Assembly (NCBI GenBank): GCA_003542955.1
Contig: DPJP01000487.1
Coordinates: forward strand, 9,521 to 15,545
Direction of reading: 5' to 3'
Length of the DNA: 6,025 nt
DNA from: Armatimonadota bacterium
Lineage (GTDB): Bacteria; Armatimonadota; Zipacnadia; Zipacnadales; UBA11051
This document shows positions 1-5,234 of the stretch, one piece after another. The first letter of the stretch is position 1; each line of letters opens with the position of its first letter. The notes beneath the pieces were generated by a model that worked only from the letters and a program-made list of their open reading frames with translations, was not told the DNA's origin and ran no database searches. Both the position numbers and the translations under genes were made by a program.

Positions 1-291
1 GCAGTCGATGCGCATGGTGTTGATGATGTTGGCCGCGATGGCGTACTGCGGCACAGGTCCGACAGGGAGGATCAGCACGCAGTTGCGGCTCTCCTCGCGG
101 GCCTTGAGGATGCGCGAGACGATGTCGAGGGCGAACTCGGCGTAGAATATCTCGATTTCCTCGATGACGCGGATCTTGAAGTCGGGGTTGGGGTGGTTGG
201 TGATCTCCTCTTTGGTGATGGCGCGGACGCGGGCGCAGGCCTCGGCATCCTGAAAGTCGAGGAACTTGGCTAGTGCCGGCATGAAACCCAT
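1..291 (-). CDS. Glucosamine-6-phosphate isomerase/deaminase-like protein (NagB fold), N-terminal part only
   Basis: Seen: an open frame of 97 codons reads from an ATG at 291 down to the left window edge without a stop, so the C-terminal part is missing. A good Shine-Dalgarno AAGGAG (complement of 302-307) precedes the ATG by about 10 nt and supports this start; a second in-frame ATG at codon 4 lacks that spacing. The protein has a mixed charged helical start, then a hydrophobic strand and turn, LILPVGPVPQY (about residues 73-83), followed by a helix (AIAANIIN). Known: NagB and 6-phosphogluconolactonase-type sugar-phosphate isomerases carry a Gly/Pro-rich phosphate loop at this point after the first strand (typically LPTGSTP). 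Inference: a NagB-like protein acting on an amino-sugar or sugar phosphate in the cytoplasm. The catalytic part lies outside the window, so deaminase activity cannot be judged. It is divergent from the membrane protein gene to its right. Confidence 0.6.
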   Translation of the reverse strand, partial: MGFMPALAKFLDFQDAEACARVRAITKEEITNHPNPDFKIRVIEEIEIFYAEFALDIVSRILKAREESRNCVLILPVGPVPQYAIAANIINTMRIDC

Positions 292-315
292 GCTGTGCTC
301 ACTCCTTCTTCGCAT

Positions 316-344
316 GCCCGGCGGGCGCTGAGCCTCCGCCGGGC
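316..344 (-). promoter_or_regulatory. GC-rich stem-loop in the leader of the NagB-like gene
   Basis: A perfect 9-bp inverted repeat, GCCCGGCGG (316-324) and CCGCCGGGC (336-344), encloses an 11-nt loop. Read on the minus strand it lies 8 nt upstream of the AAGGAG ribosome-binding site of the NagB-like gene, so the mRNA leader would fold directly before the translation start. No T-run follows on either strand, so it does not look like an intrinsic terminator. A role in mRNA stability or translation control is inference only. Confidence 0.4.
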
Positions 345-367
345 TGCTCACGCTGCCGCTTGACCGA

Positions 368-381
368 TCGACGCGCGTCGA
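368..381. promoter_or_regulatory. 14-bp perfect palindrome, possible operator
   Basis: TCGACGCGCGTCGA at 368-381 is identical to its own reverse complement. It lies roughly midway in the intergenic region between two divergently oriented genes, the usual place for the binding site of a dimeric repressor or activator. A weak minus-strand -10-like AATACT (complement of 388-393) lies next to it. GC-rich DNA produces CG-type palindromes by chance more often than average, so operator function is only a suggestion. Confidence 0.3.
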
Positions 382-471
382 GCGGGCAGTATTGATGGCG
401 CGGGTGCGGGCAGAACATTTCACCCCGGGCCGCGCCGAATCCTTCTTCCGCGCCCGGCGTCGGCTCCGCCG

Positions 472-501
472 TTGCGCGGCATGGGCAGTTGTTCCTATAA
501 T
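472..501 (+). promoter_or_regulatory. Sigma70-type promoter for the GT-C-like membrane protein gene
   Basis: A consensus -10 hexamer TATAAT at 496-501 stands out in otherwise very GC-rich DNA. Eighteen bases upstream lies a weak -35 match, TTGCGC (472-477, 3 of 6). Transcription would start near 506-509, just before the ATG at 513 and about 40 nt before the alternative GTG at 549. The -10 box is convincing as a motif and the -35 is poor. Confidence 0.5.
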
Positions 502-512
502 GCGTACAGGAT

Positions 513-1979
513 ATGACCCCATGCCGCAGCCGATCGGGTGATGGCGCCGTGGTAGACCCTCAGTCCCAGGCCCCGCCGGAGCAGCGCCCACACATCAGCC
601 GATGGTGGTATGTCGCGCTTGCCCTGGCGCTGTTCGCCGCGGCGCTGCTGAGCACCTCGGGTCTGGTCTTCGACCCCGTCGCGCAGTCGCTGTGGGCCGG
701 CAACGGCGACAGCATCGGCATCGCGGAGGCGGCGGAGCGCTCCGAACTGGGCGACGTCGTCGGGTGGTGGACCGGCCCATGGATTCAGGGCAGGATGTAC
801 TACCGGCCGCTTTCGAGCATGCTGTTTTATGTCGAGGGACAGCTCTTCAGCACTGACTTCCGCTCCTACTGCATCGTGTCCTGGCTTGCGGGGGCGGTCA
901 ACGTGGTGCTGCTGGCGTTGCTGGGGGCGTCGCTCGCGCGCGGCACTCGTGGGGTGAAACTGGCAGTCGGGGCACTCACGGGCGTGTTGTTTCTGCTCGC
1001 GCGACATCCCGAGATCTGCCAGGGGCTTGATTGCGAGCCCGCCAGGGCCGCCCGTGTGACGTGGGGCATGATGCCGTGGTGGCCCGTGCAGACGGACATC
1101 TTCTCGCTGATGTTCGCCACCCTGTCGCTTCTGCTTCTCGATCGCTGGCTGCTCGGCGGCGGGCGTCGCCGACTGATCGGGGCGGCCGGGGCGTTCGTCG
1201 CGGCGCTGCTCTTCAAGGAGATGGCGCTGTGCATCCCTCTGATGGTCCCGCTCCTGGTGCTCTACCGCAGGCGTGCGGCAGTGGCCCCCGTTACCGGGCT
1301 GTTCGTGGGCATCGGCGTTGTCTTCTACGTCATCCGGACGCTGGCCGCCCCGGAGGCCTCCGGTCTCGAGTGGGCCGGTATGCGCACGCTCAGCGCCTTT
1401 GCCTACTACTTCGTGAACTCCTTCTGGACCAGCGTGATGGCCGGCACGTGGGACGCGATTCTCACGCCGCTCGGCCTTGTCATGCTTGTGCTGGTGATGC
1501 TCTGGCGGCGCATCGAGTGGGTATGGATTGTGTTTGCGGTGCCGCTGTGGCTGCTGCTGGCGGGGCAGGTGTTCGCCGGGAATTTCGCCCAGTATACCGT
1601 GCTCGGCCCCTGGGTCCGCATGCTGCCGGGGCTGGTGTTGTTCGCCGGGCTGGCGCTGCTCGTGCTCATCCGGGACCGCGGCGTGAGCCCGGCCCTTGTT
1701 GTTGCCGCGGCCGCCGCCTGCATCCCGGTGCTCAACCGCATCGGGCCGCACTACTGGTACTGGCCGCTGGCCTTCTACGCGATGCTCAACGCGAGCCTGC
1801 TCGAGCGCCTGTGGGAGGTTGCCACGCAGCGCAATGCGGCCCTGCTGGCGCCGCTGTTTTCGGCGAAGCCGGGAGGTGACGGGGACCAGTCGGATGTCCT
1901 CGAAGCCGCCGACGCGGACTCGCAGCCTCCTGCGCCGGCCTCGGATGGCGCCATTGAAGAAGGGAACGCACAGCCCTGA
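513..1979 (+). CDS. Polytopic membrane protein, GT-C/TMTC-like glycosyltransferase family
   Basis: Seen: 488 residues with a short polar N-terminus, one helix at about 31-50, a large loop (51-118), then about ten or more hydrophobic segments up to residue 431, and an acidic, Pro/Ala-rich tail (432-488) that is probably cytoplasmic. Within it, YYRPLSSMLFYVEGQLF (96-112), HP (165-166), VTW with a following QTD (182-195) and LFKEMALCIPL (233-243) occur in the order seen in TMTC/PMT-type GT-C proteins (YRPL, HP...V.W...R.D, KE.A..LP). Known: such enzymes transfer sugars from lipid-phosphate donors, using acidic residues in the first large loop; D66 or nearby acids are candidates. Inference: a lipid-linked sugar transferase or relative with unknown substrate. 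Start: ATG 513 is almost leaderless relative to the TATAAT box. The in-frame GTG at 549 has GGGTGA 7 nt upstream and would give 476 residues, so the true start is open. The sugar isomerase gene follows after 67 bp on the same strand. Confidence 0.7.
   Translation: MTPCRSRSGDGAVVDPQSQAPPEQRPHISRWWYVALALALFAAALLSTSGLVFDPVAQSLWAGNGDSIGIAEAAERSELGDVVGWWTGPWIQGRMYYRPLSSMLFYVEGQLFSTDFRSYCIVSWLAGAVNVVLLALLGASLARGTRGVKLAVGALTGVLFLLARHPEICQGLDCEPARAARVTWGMMPWWPVQTDIFSLMFATLSLLLLDRWLLGGGRRRLIGAAGAFVAALLFKEMALCIPLMVPLLVLYRRRAAVAPVTGLFVGIGVVFYVIRTLAAPEASGLEWAGMRTLSAFAYYFVNSFWTSVMAGTWDAILTPLGLVMLVLVMLWRRIEWVWIVFAVPLWLLLAGQVFAGNFAQYTVLGPWVRMLPGLVLFAGLALLVLIRDRGVSPALVVAAAAACIPVLNRIGPHYWYWPLAFYAMLNASLLERLWEVATQRNAALLAPLFSAKPGGDGDQSDVLEAADADSQPPAPASDGAIEEGNAQP
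536..541 (+). promoter_or_regulatory. Possible ribosome-binding site favouring GTG start at 549
   Basis: GGGTGA ends 7 nt before an in-frame GTG (codon 13 of the longer reading). The upstream ATG at 513 has no usable Shine-Dalgarno beyond an AGGA only 2 nt away, and it lies about 5 nt from the predicted transcription start. The first 12 residues (MTPCRSRSGDGA) do not look like a conserved N-terminus, so this site could decide the real start. Confidence 0.35.
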
Positions 1980-2046
1980 GGTGAACCGGCTCCGCGGAAC
2001 CAGCACCAGGCCCGACGATGACCATCGACAGAGAGAGGGACACCCC

Positions 2047-2889
2047 ATGCAGGTAGGCTGCCAGACGCTGCCGTACTCGGAATACCCGTTCCAGAGGGCG
2101 CTCGAGGGGATCAAGAGAGCCGGCTATGAGCACCTCTGTTTCGGCATCAAGCATGCCGGCGAGGCGCTCTTTGCGCCGGAGATGACCGATGACGACGCCA
2201 GAGCGCTGACCTCGCAGGCGCGGGAGGCCGGGCTCAACCCGATGATGCTGATGGGCGGGTGTGGAGATGTGGCCGAGGCCGCGGGTGAGGCGAAGTTCCG
2301 CCGCACTCTCGAGATCGCCGCGGCTATGGGGCTGCAGTACGTGCTGACCTGGGGCCCGTGGGAGTACAAGGAGTGGCCCGACGTGAAGCTGGAGCCGGAG
2401 GTCTGGCAACAGGCCGCCGACGCGTGGATCGATGCCATGGCGCGCATCGCCCCGCAGGCTGCCGACGCGGGCCTGACCATCGTGCTCAAACCCCATACCG
2501 GCGTGACTGCCTTCGGCTCGCGGATGAAGAGCGCCCTCGAGCGAATCGGCTCGGAGGCCGTGCGCGGCTGCTATGACGCGGGCAATGTCGCCTTCTACGA
2601 GGGTCTCGACCCTGCCGAGGATGTCAAAGACTGCGCCGAACTCGTTGCCGCGCTGTGCATCAAGGACCACAGCGGGCCGCGCGCAAATCCGGTGTTTCCC
2701 CCCATCGGGGAGGGCGATGTTGACCATCCGAAGATGCTCAAGACGCTCGCGGCCGCGGGCTTTGACGGCCCGCTGATGGTCGAGCGCTTCGAGGGCTCGT
2801 GCGTGAAGGCGGAGATGTCGGCGGAGCTGATCGATGAGCGCGCCCGTGCCGCCCGCGTCTATCTGGAGAAGACCATCGCCAGGCTGTAG
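2047..2889 (+). CDS. Sugar phosphate isomerase/epimerase-type TIM-barrel protein (xylose isomerase-like)
   Basis: Seen: 280 residues. Start chosen at ATG 2047 because GAGAGGGA (2033-2040) lies 6 nt upstream; the frame is open further upstream but runs through the end of the preceding gene there. The chain follows the xylose isomerase-like barrel pattern: VGCQTLPY opening strand (3-10), AGYEHLCFG (25-33), AGLNPMMLMG (61-70), MGLQYVLTWGPW (94-105), IVLKPHTGV (145-153), CYDAGNV (175-181), CIKDHSG (204-210) and LMVERFEG (243-250). Known: the family binds a divalent metal through Glu, Asp, His and Glu. Here D177, H208 and E246 are in place, but the first ligand position is lysine (K148). Length is normal for the family. 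Inference: a cytoplasmic enzyme acting on a sugar, sugar acid or polyol; which reaction cannot be read. There is no signal peptide. It may be transcribed with the upstream membrane protein and converges with the cysteine-cluster gene 13 bp past its stop. Confidence 0.85.
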   Translation: MQVGCQTLPYSEYPFQRALEGIKRAGYEHLCFGIKHAGEALFAPEMTDDDARALTSQAREAGLNPMMLMGGCGDVAEAAGEAKFRRTLEIAAAMGLQYVLTWGPWEYKEWPDVKLEPEVWQQAADAWIDAMARIAPQAADAGLTIVLKPHTGVTAFGSRMKSALERIGSEAVRGCYDAGNVAFYEGLDPAEDVKDCAELVAALCIKDHSGPRANPVFPPIGEGDVDHPKMLKTLAAAGFDGPLMVERFEGSCVKAEMSAELIDERARAARVYLEKTIARL

Positions 2890-2902
2890 GTGGCGCGCCT
2901 GG
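2879..2902. terminator. Small inverted repeat between convergent genes, weak terminator candidate
   Basis: CCAGGC (2879-2884) and GCCTGG (2897-2902) form a 6-bp GC stem with a 12-nt loop, overlapping the stop of the TIM-barrel gene and ending immediately before the stop of the opposing gene. It is the only dyad seen in the 13-bp convergent gap. There is no T-run on either side, so intrinsic termination would be poor at best. Confidence 0.2.
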
Positions 2903-4039
2903 TCATTCCCCGATGGCGAAGATATCGAGACTCCCCAGCGGCTGACTCATCATGTGGTCGGTCCACATCGGGTGAGGCATGAAGGCGCTGGGCGCAAAGC
3001 CGTCGGGGATGAGGATGAAGCCGCCGAGTATGCCGTCGTTGTGCGCCCGCTGCAGGGCCACCGCCAGCTCATACAGCGCCGGGCCGCCGACAGAGGCGGC
3101 CCGGTAGATGACTGTGTTGTCCCGGCCGGTCGCGACAATCGCGTGGAGGACCTCCTCCGTCGACAGGTAGAAGCCGGCCGGCTCCTGCCTGAGTTCCACC
3201 CGCCCCTCGCGCAGGTGCGCCAGCGAGACCAGCTCATCGCCCTGCGCTCTGGCGGCAGGGACTGCCACGAGCGGCTCCCAGTAGTCGGGCCCCAGCACGC
3301 CCGCCTGCTCGATAACCTGGCGGACGAACGCGAACGGCTCCACATACATGTTCGCGAGCACGAACTCGTCGAACGTCATCTCATCCTGGCACTCCGCGAG
3401 CAGGTTCGGCTCACCGTTGCAGAAGAAGTTGGCGCACTTGATCGGCTTGTAGCGGTCGAGCACGCAACCGTCTCGATGGAACATGCAGCGCGGCGGCGCC
3501 AGGCGCCTGCGTCGGAACGTGAAGCTGCCGCCCGGCCCCGAGAAGCGGGCCAGCGCCGCATGCCCGCCGGCAAACGAGCCAACGCCGCGGAGCAGGTTGG
3601 CCCTCACGGCCGTGAATTCGGTCACGCGCCGGAGGTTATCGTGCGAAAGCTCGAAGTCGGAGCCGAGGAAGTCCGCGAAATCCGCCCATTCAGCAGTCAG
3701 TCGCTTGAGTTCGGCAAGCTCCGCCGGCATCTGCGCGGCGAAGCCCATCTCCAGAAGCTCAGTGACCTTGCGTATGGTGTCGAGGTCAGCCTTCAGCTCC
3801 TCGGCCCTGGCCCGCATCGCCTCGCGGATGGCCGGGCCGAGCTCCGGCTTGAGTTCAATGCCCTTGAGTGCGCGACGGACACCATGCTGCCCGACCATCG
3901 TTCCGCTGTGGCAGCAGGAGTACTCGCACGCGCCGCAGACGCGGTCTCGGATTGCCACGAACTTCTCCGTGGCATCGAGCACGCGGCCGGTCAGTTCCGA
4001 ACCGCGCAGTAGCCCGTTTGTCGTCCCGTCGGCTGCCAT
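2903..4039 (-). CDS. CxxCxxxCC cysteine-cluster protein, YkgJ/UPF0153-like, with long insertion and C-terminal extension
   Basis: Seen: 378 residues. CGACEYSCC (35-43) matches CxxCxxxCC exactly. A second cluster, C185, C192, C202 and C207, sits in a stretch reading GCVLDRYKPIKC (191-202), with C217 shortly after. Known: PF03692 (YkgJ-type, putative zinc- or iron-chelating, possibly Fe-S) proteins carry CxxCxxxCC followed by C..Y..RP..C. Here Lys replaces the usual Arg before Pro198-equivalent (YKP). Between the clusters is about 140 residues, largely charged helix (67-150), far longer than the compact family domain. The C-terminal 160 residues (about 218-378) contain no cysteine and match no domain I know. 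Inference: a cytoplasmic metal-binding protein, function unknown. It starts 10 bp after the MR/MLE gene stop with no strong Shine-Dalgarno of its own, which suggests co-transcription and translational coupling. Confidence 0.7.
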   Translation of the reverse strand: MAADGTTNGLLRGSELTGRVLDATEKFVAIRDRVCGACEYSCCHSGTMVGQHGVRRALKGIELKPELGPAIREAMRARAEELKADLDTIRKVTELLEMGFAAQMPAELAELKRLTAEWADFADFLGSDFELSHDNLRRVTEFTAVRANLLRGVGSFAGGHAALARFSGPGGSFTFRRRRLAPPRCMFHRDGCVLDRYKPIKCANFFCNGEPNLLAECQDEMTFDEFVLANMYVEPFAFVRQVIEQAGVLGPDYWEPLVAVPAARAQGDELVSLAHLREGRVELRQEPAGFYLSTEEVLHAIVATGRDNTVIYRAASVGGPALYELAVALQRAHNDGILGGFILIPDGFAPSAFMPHPMWTDHMMSQPLGSLDIFAIGE

Positions 4040-4049
4040 CCGCGCCCGC

Positions 4050-5189
4050 TCAACTCTCTACGATGTCGCGCCCGTACTCACTGATGAACGCCTCGGCAAC
4101 ATCCATGCCGAGCCCGGGTTTGTCCTCAAAGCGCATGAAGCCCTGCTCGAAGACGGGCGGCTCAGTCAGCATCGCCGCCGCCAGGCCGGTGCGGCTGCCT
4201 TCGAGTTCGAGCCGCTCGGCGTAAGGCATCGCGGCGGAGACGTTGGCCGAGGCCATGAGCGCAACGGGCGATACCCAGTTGTGGAACGAGACCCTCACCT
4301 GGCGCATCGCCGCGACCTCACAGATGGTGCGCGCGGCGGTGATACCGCCGCACAGGCGCGGATCGGGCATAGCGACATGCATTGCCCCGGCGGTGATGGC
4401 TTCGTGGAAGACCTCAGTGCTGTAGAGCGTCTCACCGCCGGCTATGGGCGGCTCGAGCGCGCGCGCCACGCGGGCGTAGTCACCCCAGGCGCCGGCCTTG
4501 AAGGGCTCCTCGAGCCAGTAGATGTCATCCTTCGCCAGCGCCAGCCCGAGTTCCAGGACAGTCTCGCACCCATCATAGGCTCCGTTGGCGTCGGCCATCA
4601 GCACCACCTGGTTGCCGAGCGCCGCCCGCACCGCTCTGACCGCCGCGACGTCGGCCTCCAGGTCGCCGCGCAGCTTCATCTTGATGCCCCGGAAGCCCTC
4701 CGCAACTATCTGCTTCGCCTTCTGCACCAGCACCGCCTCAGGCTCCAGGTACAGGCCCGTGACATAGGTATCCAGGCGCGGGCTCCGAACGCCGCCCAGC
4801 AGCCGTGCCACCGACACTCCGAGCGCCTTCCCGACGATATCCCACAGCGCGGTGTCGATAGCGCTGAGCACGGCATGGAAGTCACGCCGGCCCTGGGGAC
4901 CGGTGTCTCTGGCCTCCCTGCCGGCCGCAACCGACGCCATCCGGTACCAGAGCAGGCCGCGGTCGGTGGGGTCGTGACCGGTGACAAGCTCACTGAGCGT
5001 CTCGACGGCCGGAGCGAAATCGGCCTCGTCGGCGAGCCAGGCCTCCCCCCAGCCGTGCAGGCCGGTGTCGGTCGTGACGCGAACGAGATGGATGTCCAGC
5101 TTCTCCGCGATCGGGCGTGTGACGCTCGGGGGCAGCGGCGTGTTGAGCGGATAGGTGAAGGCGTAGGGCTCAACGCCGGTGACAACCAT
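4050..5189 (-). CDS. Mandelate racemase/muconate lactonizing enzyme family protein (enolase superfamily, MR subgroup)
   Basis: Seen: 379 residues, full family length. The N-terminal capping domain (about 1-125, including TDTGLHGWGEAW) is followed by the barrel. KMK (K170, K172) is the KxK catalytic pair. Metal ligands are D200 (in MADANGAY), E227 (WLEEP) and E253 (AGGE). D276 and H303 (SFHNW) form the Asp-His dyad; their 27-residue spacing equals that of Asp270/His297 in mandelate racemase. Known: MR-subgroup enzymes abstract a proton alpha to a carboxylate using Mg2+; most are sugar-acid dehydratases or racemases. Inference: a cytoplasmic acid-sugar dehydratase or racemase; the substrate cannot be assigned from sequence. 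The ATG at 5189 has a GGGGGAG Shine-Dalgarno (complement of 5199-5205) 9 nt upstream. It lies 45 bp after the upstream membrane protein and 10 bp before the cysteine-cluster gene, so it is probably in an operon with the latter. Confidence 0.92.
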   Translation of the reverse strand: MVVTGVEPYAFTYPLNTPLPPSVTRPIAEKLDIHLVRVTTDTGLHGWGEAWLADEADFAPAVETLSELVTGHDPTDRGLLWYRMASVAAGREARDTGPQGRRDFHAVLSAIDTALWDIVGKALGVSVARLLGGVRSPRLDTYVTGLYLEPEAVLVQKAKQIVAEGFRGIKMKLRGDLEADVAAVRAVRAALGNQVVLMADANGAYDGCETVLELGLALAKDDIYWLEEPFKAGAWGDYARVARALEPPIAGGETLYSTEVFHEAITAGAMHVAMPDPRLCGGITAARTICEVAAMRQVRVSFHNWVSPVALMASANVSAAMPYAERLELEGSRTGLAAAMLTEPPVFEQGFMRFEDKPGLGMDVAEAFISEYGRDIVES

Positions 5190-5234
5190 GGAATCGTTCT
5201 CCCCCTGGTGTGGCGGAATGTGCGGGGCCGACGG

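Noticed and set aside
1031..1879. Second plus-strand frame inside the membrane protein gene
   Set aside because: It encodes an Arg/Ala/Gly-rich chain with no hydrophobic pattern and no ribosome-binding site; a GC-driven shadow.
1991..1998. TCCGCGGA palindrome just after the membrane protein stop
   Set aside because: Eight bases made mostly of C and G are expected by chance in this composition, and it has no symmetric extension.
2016..2027. CGATG/CATCG dyad between the membrane protein and TIM-barrel genes, considered as a terminator
   Set aside because: The loop would be only 2 nt, so the stem cannot form fully, and no T-run follows.
1696..2046. Upstream extension of the TIM-barrel gene in the same frame
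   Set aside because: The extension is a shifted-frame reading of the membrane protein's C-terminus. The ATG at 2047 has its own ribosome-binding site and begins right at the first barrel strand.
495..2114. Minus-strand open frame (539 codons) opposite the membrane protein
   Set aside because: The product is dominated by Arg, His, Gln and Pro and has no domain pattern. The plus strand has ordered membrane helices and GT-C motifs.
2834..4012. Plus-strand open frame (392 codons) opposite the cysteine-cluster gene
   Set aside because: It is a low-complexity Arg/His/Ala-rich translation overlapping the end of the TIM-barrel gene; the minus strand has the exact CxxCxxxCC motif.
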